Below are positions 38,483-49,423 of a stretch of DNA of 64,000 nucleotides, in pieces (within the stretch, counting starts at the first letter, position 1; the number at the start of each line of letters is the position of its first letter). The notes below the pieces were generated by a model that did not search any database, was not told the DNA's origin, and was given only the letters and a program-made list of their open reading frames with translations. Made by a program: the position numbers and the translations under genes. The stretch is from Trichinella spiralis (taxonomy: Eukaryota; Nematoda; Enoplea; Trichinellida; Trichinellidae): contig CM012953.1 of the NCBI GenBank assembly GCA_000181795.3, positions 13,791,595 to 13,855,594 on the forward strand. Direction: 5' to 3'.

Positions 38483-39845
38483 AAAATCAAGAAGAATACC
38501 AAGAAATCACAAATAATTTTGTTTGGAAAATGCTTTTTTTAACATCATTTTTATTTTTGTTTTTTTTAATTTTAAAAGAAACGTTACACTGAATTTTTTA
38601 CAGAATATAATTTCTGCTACAGTATAATATATGCGTGTTCACTTTTATTACAAAATTTCTTATTTTTCGTTTAATATTTGTGCCGAATTGTTGAAATACT
38701 TTGATACGATATGCATGCTTTGAGAATAGGTTTCATTTTGCTTTAAGCAGATCAATTTGCAGATTATTTTTGCTGATGACAATTGATAACAGCTGCCGAA
38801 CGTGATAATAACGAAATTTATAAATTTGAAATTGTTTACATTCAACGAAATGCTCTAATGAAATCTTTTCTAATGTTTTCAATTTAATTTTTATTTGTTA
38901 AAATGGATGATGCATTTTACAGGCATTTGTTGCAATTTTAAACATTATCTTCTTCATTGTCAGAAACTTCCGCCATTAGTAATGGGACTTTCTTTGAACA
39001 CAATTTTAAGATTTAAAAACTAAAAATTCTTCATCATTTAGCTCATCTAGTTTCACGAAATAATATTCCACTTGAAAAATTTTCAATAAAATTCTACTAT
39101 CATACTTGATGCTCTTTTTAATCAAAAAATCAATAACATGCGGACAGCTTGCAAAGTCCTGCATTTTGGTAATGTAACCTGAACTTCAAATAATTTAAAT
39201 GTTCACATAATATTAATTTTATAAAATGTTAATTTATTTCATATATAAATAAATAAAATATATATAAAAATAATTTTCCTATTAAAAAAATCATTTCGAC
39301 ACTTACTTCGATACGAGTTATAATTTCACTCACCTTTATCTAGCAAATATGTGTCTTAAAAGACATGCGTTCGTATTATATTCGTAAACTTTTAGAAACA
39401 TGCATTATTTTAATTAATATTCTTGTTTCTCAGAATTTTTATTGCACGCAACGTTAAATTTTTATCAATATTGTGTAATTTGAAAAAATTTCAGTACAAC
39501 TTTTAAAAATCAAAATTGAATATCAAAAAAAGTAATTTTTTAAATTTTATTTCAACAACTTGTCATGCATTGCATTTATGCAATATTTTATACATGTATG
39601 AAATATAATCGGTAATTTATACTTGAATATTATTATATATGATACCATTACTGATAAATAAGCTTGATCCTTTGTTTCTACGTCAAGGATCATGGAGTTT
39701 TTTAGTTGATTCATCTGTCTAGAAAAATATTATGTATTCTAAAGCAATTAAGATGTTTACTTAGTTCATTAATTAAATTACGCTGATGTTTAGTTTTTAT
39801 TGCTACTGCTCAACTACTTTTCAAATTATTGTATTTTACAGCGAA
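38483..39845. other. Intergenic, no gene recognised
   Basis: AT-rich DNA between the LIM gene and arginine kinase; it must contain the LIM 3' UTR and the arginine kinase promoter. No coding frame, RNA gene or repeat of note. Confidence 0.5.
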
Positions 39846-41605
39846 ATGGCGTTTTCAAGATTAAGCAAGACTTCCAAAATCGTGGTGCTTACTACTGGCG
39901 GAGCACTTTTAGCTGGAATTGGTACTTTTTACTACAGAATGGTAATTGAAGAGTTTTCTCACGTTGTATGGTCGAAAAACGTTTTTTTTTCTACTTACCA
40001 ATTTTAGGGCGATGAATTGAGAAAAAATTTGCTGAACATCGAGACAGTGCCGAAGGATATTCAAAAGCGTTGTGATGAAGCTTATGAAATTCTTCAAAAT
40101 GCGAAGGATTGTCATTCTCTGTTGAAAAAGCACTTGACCAAATCTGTTCTCGACAGCTTGAAGACACAGAAAACCAAAATGGGAGGAACCCTGATTGACG
40201 TAATCAATTCTGGTATGTAATTTTTTACCATAATGTTTGTAGTTTGTTTCATTAAATTTTATGATTTACAGTAGTCATCAGTTGTTTTTTTTGAATAATT
40301 AATATATGAAAACATTCAAAATTTTACATTTCAGTTTAGTTGTAATTGTGCTATTTTTTAATGTTGTTTTTCACTTGATTCAGGTGTGAAGAATCTGGAT
40401 AGTGGTATTGGAGTGTATGCAACAGATCCGGAAGCGTACCATGTTTTCAAGAAGCTCTTCGATCCTGTCATTGCAGATTATCACAAGTTTAACCCAAAGG
40501 ATAAACAACCGAAGGAAAATTTTGGCGAAAATGAGCTGAATAAATTTGAAAACTTGGATCCAAAAGGAAAATACATTTTATCAACACGAATTCGTTGCGG
40601 TCGAACGTTGAAGGTAAAGTAGTTGAATTAAATACGGTGATTTAAAATAAATTTTCTTCAGTATTTATGTTGTTGTTTAGGGTTATCCTTTCAATCCACT
40701 TCTACGAGAGGATGATTATCTTCTTATTGAACAAAAAATGAAAGAGGCACTGAATTCTTTTACTGATTCGGAACTTCAAGGAAAATATTACTCACTTTCT
40801 GGTATGAGCGAAAGTGACAAGAAGCAGCTGATTAAAGATCACTTTTTGTTCAAAGAAGGAGATCGCTTTCTTCAAGTGAGCCTAGTATTAGATAATCGAA
40901 AAGATATACTTGATTTTTTTCTAATTATTTGTCCATTTATTTCAATTATTACTGTCAAATATACCAGTGAAGTAAGTAATTCATTCTTTGTATTAAGGCA
41001 GCTAAAGCTTGTCAGTATTGGCCAGTTGGTCGAGGTATATTCCACAACAATGCAAAAACATTCTTGGTATGGATTAATGAAGAAGACCATGTACGCATTA
41101 TAAGTATGCAACAAGGAGGTGATGTCAAGGCGGTCTTTAGTCGTTTGATTCGAGGAGTAAAAGTAATCATTCTTTCATTATATTATATAATATATGTATA
41201 AATATATGACGGTCATGCATGCTTTTTCAGGATATTGAAAAGAAAGTTTCTTTTGCCAAAGATGATCGTCTTGGTAATGTTACTTTTTGTCCAACTAATT
41301 TGGGTACAACTATTCGGGCGTCTGTGCACATCAAATTGCCGAAGCTGAGCACCAGAAGTGATTTCAAGGTAATTGCGTTAATGCTTATTTTGGAAGCATA
41401 ATTTTCAAACTGACTAAATTGATCATAGGAAGTATGTGAAAAGTTAAACTTACAAGTGCGTGGCATTCATGGAGAGCATTCAGAATCCGAAGGTGGCATT
41501 TATGATATCAGCAACAAACGTCGTATGGGATTGACAGAATTTGAAGCGGTGAAAGAAATGTATGATGGTGTCAAGAAACTTATTTACATGGAAGAAAAGG
41601 CTTAA
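39846..41605 (+). CDS. Arginine kinase with N-terminal membrane anchor
   Basis: Seven exons in phase: 39846-39941, 40008-40212, 40384-40613, 40681-40875, 40998-41162, 41231-41368 and 41429-41605, giving 401 residues, about 45 longer than a usual cytosolic arginine kinase. It transfers phosphate from ATP to arginine, buffering ATP. Residues 10-31 are a hydrophobic segment ([19 protein letters not shown]). The N-terminal guanidino-kinase domain follows at about 40-125 ([10 protein letters not shown] near residue 110). The catalytic domain carries STRIRCGR (about 167-174), [12 protein letters not shown] (269-273) and the reactive-cysteine motif CPTN with Cys317. All expected catalytic elements are present, so the enzyme should be active. 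The extra N-terminus suggests anchoring in mitochondria or another membrane. Polyadenylation signal at 41709. It is convergent with SDHC. Confidence 0.95.
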
Positions 41606-41950
41606 TTAACTAACCCTGATGATGTTTTAGAATTGCTTTTATATTTAGACCACTTTCTCTAGATGTGAACATAATGTGGTGATAAGAGACTATATCATCA
41701 GGAAGTTGAATAAAAATTTTTCATTAACAGCAGTTAAGATCTTTTCTACATATTATTAGTGCAGTGGTTTCTGTCTTTTAAACAGCATTTCAAATATTAA
41801 AATATACCACCAAAACTTTTATTACTGCCAAACTTTAGACACAGAAAATTTACTACCATTTTTGGCGCAGAAATAACACAGTTAAATTTCAGTAATAATT
41901 CTTAATCAACTAACATCAAAGCTGTAAGACAACTGCTAGAGAAGCAAATT
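41606..41950. terminator. Convergent 3' region of arginine kinase and SDHC
   Basis: These 345 bp hold both 3' UTRs. AATAAA at 41709-41714 serves the plus strand. TTTATT at about 41818-41823 (AATAAA on the minus strand) could serve SDHC. Confidence 0.5.
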
Positions 41951-42799
41951 TCAATGATCCCTCCAAAACGTCAGTATAGCAGCAATTACCAAAGACAAAC
42001 CAACCACAGTCCAGCCTGTCTTGTAAACAGTTGGTATGTCAGTTCCTTTCGCCAAATCAAAAGCCTTAATAAATGAACGATTTCAAATTTAGTAAAGTTT
42101 ACATAAATTCATAAAAATTCTAAATTCTCACCAAGAAACGCACACCGTTCAGAGTATGGAAAGTTAACGGCCATGCAATCGCATATTTCACAGCATAAAC
42201 AAATACCACCGGCAGATGTAAATTGCGAATGTATTCGATTAATGTAGTAAAATCAAATGGTGCAGCCATCAAACCAATCGAAAAAAGTGCAACCGCTAAA
42301 AATAAATAAATCACATAAATAAACATGAACGATGAGCAAAAAAAGCAGCTTACTAGTTCCCATTACCACACCAGATATGCGATGCAAACCCGACACCATC
42401 CAAGTCAACATTGGTCTAAATAAATCAACATCTAAATATTAATCTTAAAACACCGTTAAATATCAAACTTGTAAACAGTAAGATGAGGCGACAGTGGACG
42501 CTTCAAATTTTTCTGGTGGTTTAACCAATCCCAACCCCAAGACTGAATCGGAGTCTTCACATTAGAACGCAACGGTGCACTACGAAAAATGGAATTTTAT
42601 AATAAAAAAGTAAAAAATAAAAAAAAATATATATAACTTACAATGTTTTGAGTGACGCTGAACCGAGTTGTTTGCCCAGAAACCTCAGTGGAACAACTCG
42701 AGTGCAATTTTGCATAGCACCAATTCTAAAAAATTTTTTTTAATTAAAAACAGCCGATCTTTAACCTTTAATTTACCGGACAAACATCGGAAAAGACAT
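41951..42799 (-). CDS. SDHC: Succinate dehydrogenase cytochrome b560 subunit (SDHC)
   Basis: Six exons. Exon 1 is 42799-42777, exon 2 42725-42642 and exon 6 42064-41951, with three more between about 42592 and 42128. The model gives 185 residues, normal for SDHC. The protein anchors complex II in the inner mitochondrial membrane and contributes to the ubiquinone and haem b sites. Visible landmarks are a basic N-terminus suited to mitochondrial import, RPLSPHLTVY (about 62-71), the quinone-site motif SGLHRISG (81-88), three hydrophobic helices (about 85-110, 115-140, 160-183) and FHTLNGVRFL (139-148), whose His140 aligns with the haem ligand of human SDHC. The usual RHL followed by WD is changed to RFL...FD. 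The gene is minus-strand and convergent with arginine kinase. Confidence 0.92.
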
Positions 42800-44463
42800 C
42801 TTCGTTAATAGTGCAAAAAAGTAAAGTCACTAACAATAACAGACCATACCGTATAATGTTTAAAGGTACAATTGTCGAAATTCACATCTTACAGTATTCA
42901 TGCAAAAAACTCTGACTGCTAGCAATTCGTAGCAAAATACATTTAAAATGCTGTATTTAATTTTATATGCGTGATATATAATTATATAAATTAAATACAT
43001 GATAAAATTAAAGCAAAATGTATTCTTAAACAAATAAAGATTTTGTCTAACTCGGGCTAAATTTCCACCGCGTTTTCTTACTGGTGGTTGAAAGCGTTAT
43101 CTTATTGGATATTTACATAGCTGAAATATTTGAAGTTAACGAATAAAAAACTTGGCAGATGAACAACAACAAGATGTTTTATTAAAATGATGATTAAACA
43201 TAATATGTAACATGATGCTAGCTGTTTTCAAGTATTTTGATCTTTTTCATATCAATTAAACATGAAATTCTGTCGAAAAAAACTGTCAAAAATAAGTACG
43301 AAAACAGTAAACTACTACTTTACATATCCCCTAGTATTACAATGTGAATTATGGAATTTATAAGACATAAGAAAAGCTAAATGCTCAAACAGACAAAGCT
43401 ACATGATGAGATAAACGTTTCCATAATTAATACATAACTTTTTTTCAACAAATAAATAATGCTCAGAGAACTAAATCGATTTTTAAAATGTTCAAAGTTG
43501 GAATTAAAGTTCCGTTTAGAAATCAGAACAAAGCAAAAAGTCAGCTATTGAACTATACCATCAGTTTATTAAAAAATAACCTTATAAATAAACTGTCACT
43601 AAATGTAGGGTAAATAAAAAAATAATGACAATATTTAAGCCACTCTATGAACTATTTGATGAATCATCAAAACTGCTAAGACAGCTAGTGTAAAAAGGTA
43701 AATCAGAAACCATAACAATTGAAGATTAACATAGATTTATTTATACGACATAAAACTTTAGAATAAGAAAAAGAAAATTATGTTTTATGAAAACTAAATA
43801 CAGTTAAACATACTTAACAAATCAAAATCAGAAAATACACTGATGCGCATAAATTTGAAAATTACACCGTATGAAGTAATTTTTTTTATCATAAATTGGA
43901 ATTTCACATATGACGCATTAGCAACTGCCAAATAGCGTTTCAAACCTGTACTGATCTCTGTACATTTTTGACTATCCCATTCGAAACCCAGTTTACAGTC
44001 AGTGTATCACAAAACTCTTTAAGTATATGGTTATTTCGTTTGTTTTTGTCAGAATAATATTTCAAAATCATTCACATTATTAACAGCGATTTCACAGTTT
44101 ACATCTTATTTCACATTATGTAAAAATTATGCAGCGTTGTTATGTTTAATAATTCATCCGATCATCATTGAATAGTTTACCATAAATAATACGAAATGCA
44201 ACTTTGATGTGAAACAAAGTTTTCAGATATAATCATAAAAAGAAACGATTAAATATTTCCTCATTAAATGTAAATAAAATGCAATAAATAAAAGAATAAA
44301 AAAACATAAACGATCCGCTTGTAAAGTGATAAACGCATTTATTACAAACATATATTTTAAAATAATTCTGCATGGTGAAATTGTAAAAGTCAATTGCTTG
44401 AGAGTAAAAAGACAAAAACCATAAACAAGTTAATTACGGTGAAATATTAATATATAAAAACAG
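42800..44463. other. Intergenic between SDHC and YKT6
   Basis: Contains the SDHC promoter on its left side and the YKT6 3' UTR on its right side, with a minus-strand AATAAA (TTTATT) near 44338. It is otherwise AT-rich and without coding signal. Confidence 0.5.
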
Positions 44464-45063
44464 TTAAACCCACGTGCAACATCGATTCATTTTTCTAGCT
44501 TGCTTGTAAAACATTTTCGATTGAACGTTCAAACCTTCAGAGCGTTCTACCAAGTCGTCCAGCTTCTCTCCTCTTTCCAAAACTGCTTGAATGGTGTTGT
44601 GCAATATAATTTTTGTTTCATCCAGCTCTTCTTGTACTCTTGTCATGGCATCGGCAGTTCTGGGATCCTGGTATCTAGCAAGAAAAGAGTCCAAACCATT
44701 ATAATCTATATGTTCTGGTTCTCGATCAACTTTCCACACAGCAGGCGGAACTTTGGCGCTGAAATCTTCAAGTACTTTGCTGAGAAGATTGTGCGCCACT
44801 CGACTGGGATATTCTTCATCGGTAACCACCAAACCAGACAAACAGTCTGCTCGAATATAAACATGGCACAAATAGCCTTGTTCTTTGACGGTAGTTCGAT
44901 TTGGAATCGGACTACGATCAATTATCAATTTTCCTGTAAACACCATAAACTGACGTACACTGTTCCTTTGGAAAAAGCTGAACGACTGCAGGTCAAAGCT
45001 TCCATTCAGCAGGATAGCGTTTGGTTCAGATTTGTAAAACACTGCAATTGCAAACACCTTCAT
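44464..45063 (-). CDS. YKT6: YKT6 R-SNARE
   Basis: Single-exon frame of 199 residues, matching the usual length of about 198. The start is the internal Met (45061-45063) because MKVFAIAVFYK is where the longin domain begins; the 16 codons upstream look like UTR. The longin domain covers about 1-120. The SNARE motif covers about 138-198, with the zero-layer arginine in the segment VLERGEKLDDL. The protein ends RCCTWV: the final four residues are a CAAX-type prenylation box and the preceding Cys is the usual palmitoylation site, so it is lipid-anchored with no transmembrane segment. YKT6 acts in ER-Golgi, endosomal and autophagosomal fusion. It faces SLD5 across a 600-bp divergent region. Confidence 0.95.
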   Translation of the reverse strand: MKVFAIAVFYKSEPNAILLNGSFDLQSFSFFQRNSVRQFMVFTGKLIIDRSPIPNRTTVKEQGYLCHVYIRADCLSGLVVTDEEYPSRVAHNLLSKVLEDFSAKVPPAVWKVDREPEHIDYNGLDSFLARYQDPRTADAMTRVQEELDETKIILHNTIQAVLERGEKLDDLVERSEGLNVQSKMFYKQARKMNRCCTWV

Positions 45064-45665
45064 TATTTTCGAATTAATCAAAATTATACGGTCATGAGAA
45101 CTGTCAATCACAAAAGTTCAACCAAAAATTTCAATGTCATTAAAAACTAAAACCAAACAAATTACCGCACTAAGACAACAGTGATATGATTAATAAATAT
45201 TTTACAGTAAGTTCCCAACGCTTACGGTAGCACTGTTTACTGTCAAGTGAAGTAAACTTTTATTTTTAGATTTTGCGACTGATTTTTTGTTTTCATTATT
45301 TTAATTTATAAAATGCGAAATAAATTTGCTTTATCTATTTAGTTTGCAAAATATTTCTTTTCGATATTAGAATATCATCAGGTACAGTTTATTATTCAAA
45401 ACTGTAAAATGAAATGCTGGTAAAATTTTATTTTAATATGAATGAAGTATTGTTCTGATTTTTTCAGTTGAATTTATATGTCTAACTGAGTAATTATTTT
45501 AAAAATTGCAATTAATTTGAACCTAATTTTGTACCTTTCATCGCTACAAAAATTTTGACTTTAATGGCAATGTACTACGTGAAGCTTTAGGTAACATTTA
45601 GTCACATTATAATTTTTGGAGTATTTTTTATAAATTATTTTTTAAATATTATAGTTGTGTAGAAG
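45064..45665. promoter_or_regulatory. Bidirectional promoter region between YKT6 and SLD5
   Basis: About 600 bp separate the two divergent start codons, so both promoters and 5' UTRs must lie here. I see no decisive core-promoter motif; the call follows from orientation and spacing. Confidence 0.55.
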
Positions 45666-46679
45666 ATGAGCAATGTTGTAGAAGATGTCGAAGAAGTGGA
45701 ATTGAGTCTGCCTGAAGTAATTCACAAACTTGAAACCGTACGTTTAAATGATAAAAACGTTTGACTTGTAAAATAAATTTTTTTATTATACGTGGATATG
45801 CTGATTTGCAGTTTTTAAAGTCCTCAGATTTATTAACTGCTTATTATTTTGTTTATTTTTTAAAGTTTATTTTCAGGCATGGATAAATGAATTGAATGCT
45901 CCCGTATTGTTACGCAGCGAAGCAGAATTAGTGGATTGTGTGAAATTGGAAATGAAAGCTGTTGTTGAACAGTTGCGTAATTGGCATGATCTGAATAGCA
46001 TTATAAAGCGCGTGGAGGTTCATTTTTTTCAACTTTTTAATCTTATGAAGCATTATTAATGGTTTAGATTGAAAGAATGCGATATTTGCTATGCAGCTAT
46101 TTAAGAACTCGGTTGAGGAAGGTGGTTATTTGTTATTTATTTTTGTTTTCTCATCACTGGGATGACAGATAATTTAATATTAAACAGATTGAAGACCAAG
46201 CTTTTCACTTATACGCAGAACTTGAAGCGAACAGATTATCCGGTCACATATCCCGAGAGGAGCATGAATTTCTTGTCAGGTCAGATTTAAAAGATTATAA
46301 TTTATTATTACATTGCAATATAATGATGCTTTGATTCAGCTATCGGGAAAGCGTCATGAAACATATGGACGTGGCAATTTACAGGCATATTCCTCAAAAT
46401 TTAAGAACAGTAGGCGACACTTTTAAAATAGGTTGGTGAATTTTGAATAACTTTCTTTTGAAAATGGCTAAAATGATTGTTTTGCTTTCAGCGACTAGAC
46501 CAAATTTAAAACGGTTTGTATTTGTACGGGTTTTGAAGACAATGAACGAGGTTGAAATTGCTAGCCCTGCCGAGACGATGAGGATGGAAATCGTCGATCT
46601 TCAAATTGGTACACAGCATTTGCTTCCTTTTCGTTCAATTTTATCCGGCCTTTACGATGGTTCAATACAGATGATGTAA
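45666..46679 (+). CDS. SLD5: GINS complex subunit SLD5 (GINS4)
   Basis: Six exons in phase: 45666-45737, 45877-46017, 46068-46121, 46188-46279, 46340-46431 and 46492-46679, giving 212 residues (human GINS4 has 223). GINS joins CDC45 and MCM2-7 in the replicative CMG helicase, in the nucleus. The alpha-helical A domain (about 25-135) contains the characteristic segment RMRYLLCSYLRTRLRKIE and a following FHLYAELEANRLS. The short C-terminal B domain ends in the hydrophobic LLPFRSILSGLYDGSIQMM. The start is the first ATG after an in-frame stop. A likely polyadenylation signal lies at about 47095. Divergent from YKT6. Confidence 0.93.
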
Positions 46680-48898
46680 AAGCAAAATTATTTACTTGAA
46701 TTTATTACACGACTGAAAAATATTGGTTTTCCTTCACATTTCTATTGGTTCTTGTTTACGGCTTCAACTAATGTACAATTGATGGTATGTGTAATTTGAA
46801 TTTCAGAAAATTAAACGGAAAACATGCGCAAATTTCACTTATGTATGATACGGATAAACACATGGTAGTGAAATTTATGCAGATTTGAAATGAAGAATAT
46901 TCATTTTTTGAAATTAATGCCTTTGAATTAATAATAATAATAATAAATGGAAGCATCTCTTTGAAATGAGATTGCATTTTTAACAACTTGCGCAAGTGCA
47001 TTTATTTTCAATGTATTTATTGTATGTATAATTTTCATTTTGATTAAACAGAGTCAATATTAAAAACATTTAAAGCATTTTAAATGATTATTTCAATAAA
47101 ATTTGTACACCATCATTTTGCACTTTTTGTACAATTTTAACATTAAGACTGAAATCAGTTAAATTTAAATTTCCCCATTTCTTGTGCTATTTGTGACGAT
47201 TATTAGAAGAATATGTGATACAAAGAAAAAATTTATAACTGGTACGAAGAGCATGATGAAGCACAAACATTCGGTGCGTTTACAGCATGAGCATACGGAA
47301 AGACCAGATGTTGTTCAGCGATGCAACTTTACTTGATAATTTGAGTTGATACTAATTTTTTGAAAAGTTTTAAAAACAACCAACCTCCTTCATATTATTC
47401 GTCCATGTTAAATATAGAATGACTAAGAATTATCGAAAAAACCACAATTGTCACTGCAATTTATTCAAATACTTACTAGATGAAAACAAAAGGCAAAGTA
47501 TTCAGTGAAAAAATGAAATATTTCAAAACGTACGTTTTGTCACTTCTATTTTCACAATACACACATCCTTCGAACAATTAATTGGCAAGTAGAAAAACAT
47601 TTTTCATTCATTCATTTTAAAAATGGGGAAAAATGTAAATTTCAATCATTTTCTTCGAGCAAGAAAATTCTACAAAAATTTCAAGGCAACTTTTTTCATC
47701 ATAATAACTTTCCTTAAAATCAAAGGGAAAAAATGAAAAGTAAAAATAATCACTCAATAAATTTTTTGTTTTGCATAGTTTTTCGAATACACAAAGTTGC
47801 AAGCTGAGAATAATACTGTTCAATAATAATAATAATAATAATAATAATAAGACACAGACACACACTGATGTAAGTGCAAGGATAGAAAGTAAAGAGAAAA
47901 AAATTAACATAAAAATTATTGGAGAGAAGTTCTAACAATTTTAAAAAAGGAAAAAATCTGTTTTACATAAAAATTATTTTTTCAAAAAAATTTACATATG
48001 AAACAACTCTCTGCAAACAATAACACTAATATTAAAATAAATTCACAAAAGAAATAGCGGTCGTAATTTTAAAATTCAAGCGTATTCATCATCATCATCA
48101 TCACCAGAGCTCGCCGTTTGGCACTAATTACAATCAACAATGTATTTAGATGACTGGAAGAGATCACCAGAAAAACTTTTGAAAAAAATATACAACGAGA
48201 GAGCCTTGAGCATTCGCCAAATTATAATTTTCTTCATCCAAACTATCCAAACGCTACAGTTGTCCAACTGAGCACTGCTTGTGCACCAAGCTCTCTACTA
48301 CCTGCAAACATAATTAAATATTAAACATTAAAAAAATAATATATGCATTTATTTATTTATTTATTTATTATTCACCACGATCACTTTTGTCGTGCAAACA
48401 ACAACAAAAAACTACCTACTAAAAAATGTTGAAAATTTTAAATAATCATATATATCATGCATTAGAAAAAAACTAATTTTGATAAAACATGCATTGGCAT
48501 ATATGATCAATATGCAATAAAAAAAATAAATCATTTTAACTATGAACGCATACATATATACACACACACTATCTATCTTTCTGTATGTTGAGAAATGCAA
48601 TATGTAAAAAAATTAATTTTGTAAATTTTGCCAATGCAAAAAGAAAACGCATATATTAAAAAGCAATTATTATTATTATTCGACTGCAACAATTTTTTTG
48701 TTATATGTTTTTTGAAGCGTTTGCTGTAAGAAAAAAAAATTCTCATCATTTACATTATTTCTCAATGATCTCAAAAGTTTAAATTAATAATTTCTTTTTT
48801 ACATGTTTTTACTTTAATACTTAATTTTGTTCACTACCTTATAATCGCACAGTTTTGGATTTAGGATGCGTAACTGTGAAATTTCCTGGCTGTAGTAT
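46680..48898. other. Intergenic / UTR region with simple repeats
   Basis: Holds the 3' UTRs of SLD5 (plus) and of the PP1 glycogen-targeting gene (minus). Simple repeats: (AAT)n at about 47822-47850, a CAT run at about 48089-48104 and (TTTA)n at about 48350-48370. No coding frame supported. Confidence 0.5.
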
Positions 48899-48953
48899 TC
48901 AAGTTGGTCCCTGTGCTGGAGCATCATCGGCTTTCGCTACGCTCACAGTGTTG
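48899..48953 (-). CDS. Possible alternative last exon of the PP1 glycogen-targeting gene
   Basis: This short segment is less AT-rich than its surroundings. It starts after an acceptor (TTGCAG on the minus strand). Joined to the donor TG|GTAAAT at the very end of the main frame, it is in phase and adds 17 codons (NTVSVAKADDAPAQGPT) and a stop. It may be an alternative C-terminus or just 3' UTR. Confidence 0.35.
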
Positions 48954-49423
48954 CTGCAATTGTGAATTAAAATCGCCTTACAATAAATAATATTCAAATT
49001 CAGATCTTATTGCCTACAATTATCTTTTTCATTCAAGAAAAAAGAAATTAAATATGAATAAAATTTAATTGTGAAATAATAATTTTCTGCAATTTTATAA
49101 TTACTGCACAAATTCATCATCACATTGCAGTCGTCATAATTTCTCAATTAATTAAACATGATCTCAACCGAATGGCAGCCATTGAAAATTGTGTAAAATT
49201 TTCTCCAACAAAAAAAAACATAATAAATAAAACATTTAATATAACCGATCGATATTTTACATTCTACTTGACGACGATTCAATAAATTATTTGATTCAGT
49301 AGTAAAAAATATTTTTCTATAAATGAGATAAATAAATAAAATCACATAAGCATACTACACACACATCTATAGATATAAATAAATAAATAAATCTTTTCTA
49401 AATAAGTAAATGAAAGTTATAAT

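Noticed and set aside
44500-45150. 216-codon plus-strand open frame
   Set aside because: It is the antisense shadow of YKT6. The minus-strand frame has clear longin and SNARE domains with a prenylation box; this one has no family pattern.
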